Source: Onthophagus taurus (taxonomy: Eukaryota > Arthropoda > Insecta > Coleoptera > Scarabaeidae). Taken from it: a stretch of 64,000 nt of DNA. The translations under genes and the position numbers were made by a program. Location of the stretch: assembly GCF_036711975.1 (NCBI RefSeq), contig NC_091976.1:20956001-21020000 (forward strand), in the 5' to 3' direction. The notes beneath the pieces were generated by a model, which was not told the DNA's origin, made no database searches, and worked only from the letters and a program-made list of their open reading frames with translations. Below, one piece after another: positions 46,366 to 59,599 of the stretch (position 1 is the first letter of the stretch; each line of letters starts with the position of its first letter).

Positions 46366-49300
46366 TTAATATCTAAATTGACCTTTCTTCGCTCTTCCAT
46401 TATGGTATACTCTAAGAGGTGTATAAGATCCATTTCCATCTAAAAAAGTATTAAAGTATTAATATAATTATTAATTGTATTAAAAATTATTTATTTTTAC
46501 TTTGAATTAAAGCTGGTGTTGGTCGAGGTGGGTGTTGCGTTGGAGCTGCACACTTTGGTTTAAGGTACATATGATAGGAGAAAAAGTAAATAATCGCAAT
46601 AATTGCAGCTGCAACCGCCATCCATTGATGGAATTCGATAAATTGAAATTTATCACCTGAATGAGCGAATCCTCCGATATATGCACCAATTACTCGACCT
46701 AAAAATTTACAAAAATTGCGTGTTAGTAAAAAATATGTAGCAGTCAGATATCTAGTTTGACGCCAATAATGGTGCTGCTTGTAAAATTGAGATCGGGTTA
46801 ATGAGCTATTCTTATCGCTACTTGATGTGTTTTTCTTCTCGTTGATTCAAATCCTTATTTTTTCAGTAGAACCTTTAACCTTTTCTGAACAGTAAAAGAT
46901 GGCATGTTTAATCTCTAAGAGGGACCGAATGGTTCCTTGAGGCATTCCATCAATTTTCGACCAATCTTAATATTATCAGTTGCTGCGAAAGTGTTTGATC
47001 ACGTTGTGAGTTGCTATATCTTGCATTTTGACATATTGAAAATTCTGCTTTAAATTTTCTATTTGTTTATCAGTAAGGGTGTGTCTCAGCATATTCGAGC
47101 GCGACTGCCACGCAAGGCGTTTTTCTGCTTGCGAACATTTTTAATAACTGCGCCGCGTGTCTAGCATATGCCACGCAGACATTCTTTGATATGTCCAAAC
47201 TTGCAAAAATTATGTCCTACGAACGCCGCGCACTTGCTGCGCTATGTTTGGACACATCTTTACAGAACAGGTTCCCTCACCTACAAAAATCCCTTATTCT
47301 GGATCTGTGTAAGTAAAGTAAATCTGTGTAAAGATACTGGAGGGATCATATTGAAAGGATGGGTGAGGAAAGATTGGCAAAGAAAATCAAAACGAAGAAA
47401 CTAGGAGACTCCCAGAAAGACCACATAAACGCTGGGATGAGAGTTGGACCTCATTATCACAAAATACCAGTAGGAACGGAATTGGGAAGACAAAAGAGGG
47501 AAGGGGGAAATGGGGAAAAAACAGGGTTCAGTACCAAGTGTTTTTTTGCATTACTTTTGGTGATCTTAAATATTGAAGATTCTGATAAACGCTTTAACGG
47601 CGAGGTGTAGATAAGTAATGTGGTTTTCTTTTTTTCCTCTTCAATTTTACTGCCTTTATGACATTTCTTTTGCTTTTACACCGGTTAAGAACATTGGCTT
47701 TACATATTTTTGAAAAAACCTTCATTATGATACTTTCAATTTTAGTTTTTGTTTACATCAAAGTCCTTAACATAGGCCAATACAGGGTATGCGGCAACTC
47801 CGCTTTTGGTCAAAATCTGGTTGCAGGTCCAAAGGTCAGAAAATCCTATCTAGGTAGTTAGGACACAAGTATCTCATGGTCCATTTCGCCAAAGGCTTAT
47901 TAAATTCCATGGATATTGAATTTACATCATGTTAATCACCAACACAAGTAAATTTATCATTAATACAACACATTAGTGTCGATAAAGCAATGTACGCTGG
48001 TATTAATAATGAGCGCAAATTCAATTCTAGGCTTGGTCTTGACTCTGACTCTTGTCTAATATGTTTACTTCAACTTTTTATTCGTTTAGAAGAAAGCGAT
48101 TATACCTATTTTTGAATCAGGTGTGAAGCATATGGAATCTTCAACTGATTGTGCCCTACTACATAAAGGCTTAAATTGACTGCATGATACATCCTCGAAA
48201 AATTACTCCAACCACAACAATTGTAATGTAACCTTTGGATGATAGCGCTACCTTACCTTGTAAATTACTTTTACAGAGTTATAATTGTTACAATTAAAGA
48301 GTAGTTCTTGACTGTTGTGGACTCAAAATTACAATTTGGGGTATAAATATGCAACGTTTAGACTTTATTATTAGAATTTCTAGATGTTTTGCTAATATAT
48401 TTTGTATTATTAAACTATATACGACGACCAAGTTAAATAGTATAGTAAATTTTGCGACTATGGTTTGGAATCCTATCATCATATGCTTCACTGACATTTT
48501 TCCTCTTTTAATTAAATCCTCTCTCCTGCGATGTACGTCTGACTAACACAAAAAGTTTCTTGGTTCCGGAGCTTTTCTTCATAGCTAGAAAACTATCTGA
48601 GAACAGGAAACCTAGCAGTCTGGAGCAACTGCAAAAAGTAGTCAAAGAGAAAAGATAATTTGGAATTAGGGTATAATTCCGGACTGGCAAGATAGCCTGC
48701 TAACAATGATGATCAAAACAAAACTTGATTAAAACAACGACTTTCTTTCTGAAGAATAGGTACTGATAGATAATTAATTACCTTCAGGAGATTAAAATCA
48801 AGACTTAACACACTTAAATATCTCACTTGATTCTTTCTGCTTATAAGATATTTTTTAATATAAATCATATATGATAATTACCTAAACAGAAATGAGCTAT
48901 AACAGGCAGTGCTTGTCCTGAGACAGTAAATTTTCTTGGTATTAAGTGACGAAGGTATAAAACGGCAGTGATCCATAGTAAATGTAACGTGAATATTTCT
49001 AAAGCTTCGCATATTAACAAGAACCAGGCTTCCGTTATAAAAGCCATTCCTAAAAAGATAAGAAAACATTCAAACTGATTCCAATGTTATTTATAACTAT
49101 TCTTACCTGTATATTGAATGATATACAATACAAAAGCGGTAATTAACAAATTTGTATGACCGCAATAATCGACGAATCTTTCAGCAATTAACATGAAAAA
49201 AATTGCAAAAAGAGCCCCTATAGTGATTGATAACCCAACAATAACGGGAGGTCCTCCTAAAGAAGCAATCCTCCAAGGGAGATAAACATCAATAGCATTC

Positions 49301-50856
49301 CAAAAGATTCCCAACATAACCAATATTAAAGATAAAGCACCAATTTCTAATCCATATTTTTTAACGCTCGACATTGGCATAGCTAAAAGTCCACATCTTG
49401 TATGCCACCACCATTCTGGTGGACTTAACGGCATTTTACCATCGACGAGAATAATGATCGCCCCCAAAACCATTAAAACCGCGAAGGATATTAATGAAAC
49501 TGTCATCACATCAACTTCACCATCAGACCAAACGTCTACGTTGCTTATAATAGGGGCGAATAACGCAAAACCTAAGACGCCAGCTGCAAATTGTTTGCCA
49601 ACATCTCCGCGGCCTGTTGAAGTTTCCCTTGTGGCTATAATAACCGCTGCGTCTAGTAATGTAACAACGGCAGCTGGGAAAATATCAGCTATCGATCTTG
49701 TGATTAGATACAACCAGAAGCTTATATTAGAATAACCACATTCAGAAACGACTAATTTTCCACCTTGGGAAATATTGTAAGGTTCGAAAAGGTCACATCG
49801 TACGATTGGTCGACAATCTGGTGCAACTGCGGTGAGATTTGAAGTTATTTTTTCGGGGATACGACAACGAAAATTGTTTCCTAAAAAATATTGCAATAAT
49901 TGAGGTAATAAAACTTTCAAAATTGACTTACCGATATGATATTTACAAAGTTCTTCGGTCCCGTTATCGCTGTAATGACCATTTGATGGTTTTAAATTGA
50001 CATTTAAAGCGATTGGATTGGAATATTTTGAGAAAACTTCACAAATTCCATCTCCATTATCCCTTGTATAACATAAATGTGGCAGTGGGATTACATCCAT
50101 TGTAGCATTGCTTCTCTAAAATAGAATAAGAAAAAAAAATTTATTGAAACTATTTTATATTATAAAGTATTCTTACTCTTGGAAATTCATATTCATCTTC
50201 GTCATCGTCTTTAGGTTCAACTTCGACTAAATCACTATCATTATAATCGGCACCATCATATTCTTCAGATGCAGTACTCGTATATTCTTCAGGGCTAATG
50301 GTAGTGGTTGTAGAAGTTAATTTAATGTCTGATTCGCAAGTAAACCGGCACTTTGAAACTTTTAACAATCCTCTTTCTTCCTCATTCCAATTATAACAAG
50401 TCTTTTCCGGACCACAACCTTCTTGTATAATAGCACCTCCTTGTTCATCGCAAATAAAAGTTACTTCTGGTGGAGTTTTTACCTAATAAATAAATTTATT
50501 AATTTATAAATTTAATTTTTCATTTTTTTACTTACAACTGTTGGAATTGCTAATAATAACGGATAAAAAACTGCTGAAAGTATCATACAAATCGCAATCA
50601 TAACCCTTAAATAAGTTCCAGATTTACTGATTTTGCTTCCACCAAATCCTCCGGCGAATTTATCAGCCACAGGACCGGCAATAGCAGGTCCTAAAATAGC
50701 TACACATGCTGCTACTGTTGAAATGATCCAAGACATATCCTTCGTTAATCCTTTCGAGGTCATGTGATTTAATAAAAATGGAAATAGGCAGCTTATTCCG
50801 CCAAAGAAACAAAATAGAACGCATTTTAGCGTTATTAAGTTCTCTTTTATTTTCAT
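46366..50856 (-). CDS. MFSD6: MFSD6-type major facilitator transporter (674 aa)
   Basis: Seven minus-strand exons: 50536-50856, 50177-50482, 49932-50115, 49107-49880, 48882-49049, 46501-46698 and 46366-46439, giving 675 codons. The first membrane segments are CVLFCFFGGISCLFPFLLNHM (about 12-32), 41-65 and 82-105. A long extracellular-type loop (about 108-315) follows, rich in Asp/Glu and Cys, with several Asn-X-Ser/Thr sites. The remaining helices include IADIFPAAVVTLLDAAVI, and ITSGxL-type family features such as RREMxx are not needed for the call; ISFWLYLITRSIADIF, SLGGPPVIVGLSITIGAL, ITEAWFLLICEALEIFTLHLLW and GRVIGAYIGG fit MFSD6 (MFS_1-like). The substrate is unknown in the family at large. 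The gene converges on the ADD gene with 497 bp between stops. The 2.2-kb intron 46699-48881 contains retroelement debris. Confidence 0.9.
47330..47525 (+). pseudogene. Non-LTR ORF2 C-terminal fragment in MFSD6 intron
   Basis: RYWRDHIERMGEERLAKKIK is followed, one frame over, by RRLPERPHKRWDESWTS, the W..HI.RM..eRL.k and GRP.KRW.esW motifs that close many insect non-LTR ORF2 proteins. One frameshift separates them. It is antisense to MFSD6. Confidence 0.75.
48340..48550 (+). pseudogene. Jockey-like reverse transcriptase thumb fragment in MFSD6 intron
   Basis: The frame reads LDFIIRISRCFANIFCIIKL then NSIVNFATMVWNPI, corresponding to LGFI.R....F.....lk.LY.sLVRSkLEYaSvVWnP in Jockey/CR1-type elements. 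The hallmark residues are partly substituted, so it is an old copy. Confidence 0.65.
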
Positions 50857-51984
50857 TTTTTTCTTAATTTATTTTTTTATTAGTTGATTTTATAAATTAT
50901 TTAATTTCTATTTCTTCTAATTTATGAAAAAGAATTCTATATTTGGACATTTAGAAGTCGTTCGGTGGTCGTTTCGTATAATTTATCATCTATACGCGTC
51001 GTGGGTCTTCATTTTTCTGATTAACTGTAAAGGAAAATGTTTATTAGCCTTTTGAAATGAATTATTCAAGATGTTAACAACCGAGACCTTTACGAATAAC
51101 TAGGTCAAAACACTAAAACTATACAACTTGTGAATGAAATCTGAAATTAGATACTTGTATAAACAAGTTGTAAAATGAATATGGAACAATTTCTAGACGA
51201 TTGATTTGTAAGTAATTAATTTTTTATATGTTAAGTGGTTTTATTTTTAGAACGCCTTCTCCAAAAAATGATGTTAAACACTGCGTCTAAAATAACAACG
51301 TGTATTCATATCATTACAACGAAACAACTTCCTTCATTCCATCCATTCTATAAACACACGTTGTAGATGTTATTTTTTATTCAGAATGCGTTACGTTACG
51401 CTCACGATCCCATAACAAGAAAAAAAATGCGTGGATCTACTGTAAATAACGGATTGTCTATTTTTATTTTTATGTATTTGTTGATTTTATGTTTTTAAAA
51501 AGTATTTCATATAATATCCGTCTTCTGGCGGCGTCTGCAATTACAGAAATGTAGGCCGTAGAGTTGAAGGTCAACCAGAGTTTCTGTAACCTCTGCCTTC
51601 GACTTTGTATCGAGCGGGGCTTCTAATACCATCAATTAGATGAGGTTATTTATTTTTATTACCCCTATCTAATGGAACTTGAGAATGCACCTGAATAATC
51701 CAATTGCTTTTTTAAAGCAGGTGGTAAATAATTTAACGATTTTTATAGCTTTAGATATTCAACACCTTTACATTTGAAGTATTCATAAAAATGTTTTAGA
51801 TACCTTAAACAAATTTTTCGATGTGAATTCGACGTTCTATAAATATATATATTTAAATCGTCCGTTGTAGCCAAAAGTAATATAATAGCTGAAGTGTTTT
51901 TGAAATAAAATTAGAAGTGAGAACTCTAAAAGTTTGTTAAATACTTTTAGATTTTTGTTTAATTGTCGTCACTTATATTAGTGA
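50857..51984. other. MFSD6 upstream region
   Basis: Expected to contain the MFSD6 promoter. A GC-richer patch at 51,530-51,620 with TTACAGAAATG and TTTCTGTAAC as a loose inverted pair could be a noncoding first exon or a regulatory block. No coding exon is supported. Confidence 0.3.
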
Positions 51985-52425
51985 TGGAAGAGTAAATACT
52001 GCTGATTAAGGACTAGATGGTCCGAATGGAATACAAGATACTGCTTGCAGAACAATAGAAATGTCTAAATATTGCTGATAGAAGACTACACATTGATGGC
52101 AGAAAACAAAAAACTGCTCATAAAAGACTAGATTGGTAATGGAACAGGAGGTATGCTAATAGACTAGATGCTACGTGCAGAAGATTAAAATATAGCTTGT
52201 TGATGCTGCTAAGATAGGACTTACAGAAGGCTGCCTACTGGTTGGATAATATTAAATACTACTTGGATGCAAGTAAAAACTGTTTGGATAAGACTAAATA
52301 CTGCTGCTAGAATACTACGTACATTAGGCAGAAGACTAGTTACTACCAATATTAAATTAGATACTCCTTAGAAGACTAGATACGGCTGGCAGAAGAATTG
52401 GTGGAAGACTAGAATCTATCGTAAA
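51985..52425 (+). repeat. Degenerate minisatellite (AGAAGACTAGATACTGCT-type)
   Basis: Variants of AGAAGACTAGATACTGCTNGC recur about 15 times with irregular spacing of roughly 25-35 bp and heavy divergence. No reading frame is maintained. It is unlike the GATGTTGAGA minisatellite at 8-10 kb. Confidence 0.65.
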
Positions 52426-55400
52426 CGTTTTTGTTGCACCCTGAAGACAATGTCTTACAAATAAAATAATATATATGTGGAAAAAACTGGATACCAAACC
52501 TCAGAGTACCGATTATTATGGAATTTATATATAATTTTAATGTACATCGGCCAATACTGTGATTTTATTAAGTCAACAAACTTATTAACTTATTGATTAT
52601 TATGTATTACGTTATTATATTATTGTACGTCCCGTAAATTCATATGAACCTAAAACAGCAATATTTTATGTCTTGGTGAGATGACGAAATCAATTAAGCT
52701 CTAATACAATAATTTGATATCACGCGATATCCTTTCTGTTTCTTGTTAACAAGGCTCAAGTAGTGTGATTATGAACGGCACTCGTTAGATCGACCCTATA
52801 CGTAAGGTTTTGGTATAAATTGACCTTAAAAAATGACACTATTAATGAGTCTTTGACAGTTTGAAACGTTGTAGTTAAACCATTAAGTGTAAAGGAGTGA
52901 GAAGGACAATTTAAGCGAAATTACAGTCAAGTTGTGAAATAACTGTGTAATTTTGAAAGCTGTCAGAGTTGAAAACAGAGGGTTTTAGCAACGTTCAAGC
53001 CATAAACACTGTTATATGGTGGACGTAAAAGTTGTGAAACGTTGGAATTAAAGCGTAGCGTTGCAGTGAAGGCAACAAAAATTAAGCTACGTAATTGCAG
53101 ATCAACTGTATAGTTTTTATAGTGTTGTATTTGCACTACAACACGAATATACACCAGCGAAGGAGGAAATAATCATGAACGCAAATCTATCCATGCATTA
53201 CTATTTCAATCGCTGCAGACTTTTGTTTTACAACTACGCTGAAAGTTCTTCACTCAATGATTAGTTTCGTTGAGGTGATTGTAGTACAAGAAGAAGTAGA
53301 TACCATTGGTTATGCAAATACCTTCAGAAGTCTTAAACAGGCAAGTAGATAAGAGTTGGTATAAAAATAATTTCTTTCTATCAACCACAACCCAGATTAC
53401 TATTACTTGCCAAAATTCCACTTACAGTGGCTCTAGAGATTTAAGAGTTTTAATATTTTTGTCGACAGTGTACAATCTGGTTTTGCATTAAACTGACTAA
53501 TGATACCTGGAAGAAGACGAGAAATTCAATCGCGTCATAATGCAATGGATTCTAGTTGCTAAGGAAACAGAATGCGAGAAACGTAGAATTCTGTCCATGC
53601 AAAATTTAGTCTATATAGAAAATGACCGTAAGTTATCTGAATGTGTGTGCAAAATGTTGCATTAAATGTTGGTACAGGTCCGCTTTGACAAAAACTTGGA
53701 TAGTATCCCGTACATCACACATCATTTCAGACATACTAGATACACCATGACTTTCAACCAGCTATAATACTTACTGCATCTACCTTATCAACAAGTACGA
53801 TTATTGTGAGGATGATGTTTGAAATCGTTTGAATTTGAAATTCCATCTATACAAAAATGCAGGTGATCTGATGCCCAACATGAGTCTTATTTATGGAAGA
53901 TACAAATGCAGCAGTAACAATGGTTTATGACGCTTATTTTAGCTTGTGTAACAAACTAATCCTTTATTACTAGACTTCTCAAAATCCTCGTTATACCTGG
54001 GCTTCACTATTTTAGTGTAATTCAAGTGAACTGCGAAGATCACAGAATTTTTTGTGTGGAACATGTTACATGGTGCAATTCAATTCTCATGTCGATGATG
54101 TTCTGTGACTACCAAGATTACTTAAATGAACGAATCGAGAACTTAATTAATACTGGTTTTATTGAAATTAATTTCGTTTTCTATGAAAATCAATTTCAAG
54201 TTTGAAGAAGTACAGTTGCCTGTGGTTACCTTGTTGCGGTGCAAAATCAAGTTGTGGAAGTAAACCAAGTTGTGATGGAGGAAAATCAATACCAAGTAGT
54301 GAACCCGGTATTATGATGGACTATATGATGGATCAAAACGATCTATACGATGGATAATAGTATAGCTATCCACCTCTTCTTTCCCTCCTTGTATAAGCAG
54401 GCTATATATCACGACTTATTAGACTGTATTTAAATTTATATCATTGTGGGAGCAAAGGATTACAGTTAATTTTATTGGAAGAGTGAAGCACTCTGCGTAG
54501 ATGTTGTATTGAGTGCTATAACAAAAATCTAAGCTGATAGTTTGATGAAAACCAACGAAATGGCGTAACAATTTCCTTTGCCACCGGGAGTAATTGCATA
54601 TATCACAGATTGGGAACAGCTGCTATACAGCATTGAGTCGAAAACGCCGTTAAACGACACCAACATCACAAAGATCAAACAAATTTGAGAATTATGATCA
54701 TTACCGATATCTTCAAATGCATGAAATATGAGACCCTATGTTGTAGTCCAAATTTGAGCAAACGATTTTCCGTAACATCGAATTAATCCGTTCTAATTTC
54801 GGTGTAAGCTCCTTTAGTAATCAAAAATACCACGCAAAATCACAAACTTTCCGATTGGAAGTTGATACTGTTGAAATAAAATGTGTATTGGCGTATTTAC
54901 AGGAATAGATGTGAGTTAATCAACAAAGATTGTGTCTGGATTATAATTTACAAATACACACCATATAAAATTGTAAAATACTTTTCATGCAGCATGAGAT
55001 AACGTTATGACCAAAACCAATGTTTTAATTACCTAATACGAAGTGTCAAAACAATTAGTAACAAATCGTCAGATTTCTTTCCGTTTACGTACTGAAAGTT
55101 TGCAACCATAAATAACAGTTAAGAATGACACATTTAAGCACACCATAAAGTTTAAGTATTGAATACTTAACTATAACAAAAAGTTGATTTATTTGCAACT
55201 CCTTTTCGGGGCATAGATTCAATAATTATGATTCAACCAATTTTATCTAAATAAAAACACTGTTTATTTCATATTTTAATTTCGTTGTTAAAAAAGATTG
55301 TTTAGATTACTTAAAAAAATTTCATAATAAAATATCTTAAGTTTACAAATTACACAATTTTTAACGGCGTTAATTAGTGAAACTCAATAGAACGAAAATA

Positions 55401-56426
55401 CAACTGTTTACAAAATTGATTTCAACATAGACCCAAATTTCACGTTTCTTTCATGATATACTAAAAATAAAACGATGATTTCATTCGACGTGTCAGAAGT
55501 CAAAATTGTTTTTTATAAACACACGGTTCGCAAATACGGGCGGCATTCATTATAACGTTGCCAATTACAGGCGATAAATTATTTACTCTCAAGGTCTTTT
55601 TTAATATCAATGTTCTCTTTGTTAAATTCCTTACTGGCCAGGAAAAAATAAAACAACTAACGTTGTAATTTTATTTTTAATGTAGTAAATACATTGGGTG
55701 ATGGCAAAAAAGAGATAAAAGGTGTCGGATTAAAGAGAAATTGCGTATTAAAATAGGTTAATGGAAGGGTTGGGTTTGACCTCGACCAACAACGTTCTTT
55801 GGGTTGGGTTAATTTAATGGGAAAGTAGCATCTACATTCTTCCACTTTCATCATCAAACCACTTTCTATTTAATTGCAAAATTTATCAACCGGATAAAAG
55901 CTCTAAAACTAATTCGTTTTAATTAACACAATTTTCTAATTCAAACAGTTTAGTTTTAATTTATTAGATGAAACGTTTTCAGAGATTATTTTTTTAAATT
56001 ATTTTAATATAATTTAATATTTTAAGTAATTGCAAAAAAAATTACAACTTTCTTTCTTAATAACCGTAGAAAATAGCTTTTGTCATGCATCATTACAGCT
56101 TTTTTAGTATGTGTAGAAACAGCTTTTACGGTTTTTACCTGCTTATTGATGCGTTTAAAACTATGTACGTGTTCATGCATATCTCATTAAACCAGTTTAA
56201 AGACCTTATTATAATGTAAATGATCTCTAGTTATTTCTTATCTTCTAAAATAATTGTAACAAATGTGTATAAGTAAATTAATTTTATAAGAATGATGTAA
56301 TAGGTATCTTGCAACATGTGGTTCTTTAACTTGGCAAAAATAAAAAGAAAACTAGCCTTATCCTTTTATGGAGAATGAAACGAGGACATTCCAGTTAATT
56401 CCAATGAAATCGTTAGTTTTAAAACG
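52426..56426. other. Long stretch without recognised features
   Basis: AT-rich DNA with short, motif-free ORFs (52963-53154, 53306-53491, 55657-55857). Repeated GTTGTGAAA-like words at 52.86-53.1 kb hint at an old simple repeat. No exon, tRNA or transposon end is supported. Confidence 0.35.
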
Positions 56427-56801
56427 ATGATTCGTAAAGCGGCGCATCTTGATAACTTTACCAGGAAATTTATTTCTTTCTTCGAAGAATCAAGAGAAAG
56501 AAGAAAGCAAAACATAACTTTTTTTAAATGGTGTTATTGTTTGGAAAACATCGTTCTAAAAAATGGTTTTAAAATTGTGTTGTATGTGTACACAACTGAC
56601 GTTCGTCCTTCGATGTTGATATTCTTTAGGCGTCGCGACGCCATCCATCGATTTTCAATGGACATTTATAACTCGCTGAGGCTCGCAGGATGTAAACCAA
56701 AATGCGTTACGATGTACACATCCGAAAAACGACTTCGCGCGTCGCTTTTAAAATTAGAACTTTCATCTTGTGTCTTTTTAGCAGGTGGTTCGAACCATTA
56801 G
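56427..56801 (+). CDS. Uncertain ORF, 124 codons
   Basis: A single open frame beginning MIRKAAHLDNFTRKF, basic and Cys-containing, with RRRDAIHRFSMDIYN in the middle. It lies in a locally CpG-richer segment, and a second frame (56991-57263, RRRVRECIFNDLFTRPF) follows. No splice sites, signal peptide or known motif were found, and no upstream promoter element is obvious. It may be a chance frame in an unannotated untranslated exon. Confidence 0.15.
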   Translation: MIRKAAHLDNFTRKFISFFEESRERRKQNITFFKWCYCLENIVLKNGFKIVLYVYTTDVRPSMLIFFRRRDAIHRFSMDIYNSLRLAGCKPKCVTMYTSEKRLRASLLKLELSSCVFLAGGSNH

Positions 56802-57263
56802 CTTCATAAAATTAATAAAAAATATATACAAAAAGGGACTTGGAAAATTCAAGTGCAACTTCGACGTAGGTACAATGTCCTCTTGACATCACAATGCCCC
56901 GTAAAGTGGAATCACAGCTGAAGCTAATGAAAAAAACGTAAAAAAGTAAAAACAAAAAGTGGATGGTTCGCTTGGGTTAAAGATGGCTATTTGAAGCGCC
57001 GCCGCGTACGCGAATGTATTTTTAATGACCTATTTACGCGACCTTTCACCGCGTTCCAACCTGTTTTCATGCGCAACGGAAAACCCATCAAAGACTTGAA
57101 GCGTCTCTTCCAAAACTTAAACGCCAAGAGAATTCCCTTTGCAAATAGAAAAAAAATCACAATTTATTTGTTTATACTGTTTTTAAACAGTTTTCTGAAA
57201 GTGATTCGTATTAATTGTGGTTTTAATGGTGGATCGATTTTCCTAAAAGATCCTATAAAATAA

Positions 57264-58809
57264 GCATTGAGTGATTTACGTTTAGGAAATGGACCGTGTT
57301 TTAAAGGGGTCCAGTTAAAATATTTACAATTCGAATCGTTTCGATGAAAAGTTCGAACCGAATTCGCCCAGATTTTTCTTCGTTTTTTTTTTCGTTGTGC
57401 AAATTAAATTGTTATTCGAAGCGGAAAACGCAATTTTAGCGCAATTGCGCTTCTCTATACCAACAACTATCGATTTGTATACCACGTGACGCTTTTCCTT
57501 TTCAACATTGTCTCTTGCAGTTCACATGGGAGCTTGATTCCTGGTGTTTCCCCTCTGGGAAAACAGAATTGGGGGGAAATCCACCCTTCGAATTGTTCAG
57601 GACTAATTGATTTGTCACGTTCTTGCTTCTTGGAAAAAGGGATTAATTATTTGATAAGAACTTTATTCCTAAAATGAAGACTTGTTAAGATAGTTTCATT
57701 AAATTATTTTTTAATAGATAAAAAGCTTTTTGAGTTCGTTGATTTTTTAATTTTTATTTTCTTCCTTTTATTCTATTTATCAAATTAATACAAAATTAAG
57801 TTTTAAAACATAGGCAACCACTGCATCTTCTCCATCATCCCACGTTCCATCACATTTTGCCTGGAAACAAGATTCAGAAATCACTGTAACATGGATGTTA
57901 AACTCTAGTAAAAAATAATCTCTTTGAGCTAATCGATTCCATTAAATGATACTTAGTTGAGCCATTATAAACCTGATATTTCATCAACACTGAGATGAAT
58001 CTATTGAAATATCATCTTGTCAACTCAGCGTAACGTCTTTACTCAAATCTGGACTTTGAGAACGAAGCTTATTGGCCAAATCTTTAAAATAAGCTAAACC
58101 AGCCCTTAACCTATTAACTGCCATGAATTACTTACTTGATGTGCTGTGATGGAGAACTGAAGTTTAAACTTTGCTTCAAACATTTATAGTGATTCTGTTG
58201 GGTTATTATAACGAGTTTATTCGCAATTTTTAATAAAGGAGAGTACTGATAACCAAGAAGATACATGTAATCAAGATTGTGTGAACTCATACATATAGTG
58301 TTGCATAAAGAAAGCATTAGCTGATGAATTTGGACCATTTAAAAATGTTACAGGTTAAAGCTTATATCTGAAAATGATGTAACATCCAATTATGAGATGT
58401 AACATCCATAAAGGTGATTTTTTCGATGTTTTGCAATATAAAATCCGGTTGAAAGATTACTTATAGAGTTGATGGCAATAAAAAGTTGTCAAATAGTTTG
58501 TATAATTTCAAACGAATATAAATCAAAACTTATTTTTCTAGTTCCTTTACTGAATTGTTTTACAACAGCTGTACTGGTACCAAGATGAACAAATTCACAT
58601 TGAGTGTATTAAAAAATGATGATGAATCTGTAGCTCTCTGCGACACTTAAAAGAGATGGGCAGAAAAGTAACTGAGATATTACAATTTTTGAAAAGAAAT
58701 ACAAAGAAATAGATTATGCGCACAAAATATTGCGCACAAAATAAATAAAAAGAACCTCATTACAGATACAGTACTCTTTAATAATCTTAATATAAGAATA
58801 TGTTACGCG
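57264..58809. other. Non-genic DNA with a possible exon at 57.52 kb
   Basis: CATTGTCTCTTGCAG at about 57,507-57,521 is a good splice acceptor. It is followed by a GC-richer run that can be read WELDSWCFPSGKTELGG to a stop near 57,610. No matching upstream donor was identified. The remainder is AT-rich with no feature. Confidence 0.25.
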
Positions 58810-59475
58810 GTTTCTCTCCCAGCACCTTACCCAAAACATCCCTCACTGTCTTCCTCAACATCGTCCCTATCATTTATCAGCATGTTTCTTAAGTTATGTA
58901 AGCATCTTCCTTAATATCTCTCAACATCGTTTCGGGCTCTTTTAAGGTCTCTCTCTATCTCATTTATCAACATCGCCCCCACTCAATTCCAATATTGGTC
59001 TTAGTCTTCTTTAACACTGTATATGACATCCTTCAATATCGTCATTTTCATCTCTCAACATAATCCCACACATTTTTAATACCATTCTGGCCTCCTTAAA
59101 TGTTTTGTACATCATTCATTTTTATCGTCTTTAAGATTTCGTGAGATCACTACTCAACAGTGTCTACAGCATCCCTTAACATCATACCTGACTTCTCTCA
59201 ACGCACTTCTTGCCTCCCTCAATATTTTCTGCATCAACTATTAATACAGTCCAATATCGCTGATTTATCTTAACGTCATCTCTGATATTCCTTAACATCG
59301 CCATTAACAAATGTCGACATAATTCGTCACTGTCTTAGCGTCCTTCATCATCTTTTGCATCGTCCAGTAATATTGCTTATCAATATAGCAATGAAATCTG
59401 TGATACAACTCAAAACTACCCCCCCACATCTTTCTTATCATCTATCAACATCGGTCTTGAACATTGTCTATAGGA
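58810..59475 (-). repeat. Minisatellite related, in reverse complement, to the one at 8.3-10.6 kb
   Basis: The plus strand carries CTCAACATCGTC, TTAATATCTCTCAACATCG and TATCATTTATCAACATC variants. Their complements (CGATGTTGAGAGATATTAA and so on) are the units of the left-arm array. Units are strongly diverged and no higher-order period was seen. The two arrays are about 48 kb apart and in opposite orientation. Confidence 0.65.
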
Positions 59476-59599
59476 TCAAATTTACTTAATAATTAAATGC
59501 TAACCTAAATAATCTGTACACTATTTTTTTGCAACGGTGATGTTGTGGGAAATATAGTATATTGATCACAGCTCAAACAAGCACATTAATATATTAAGA

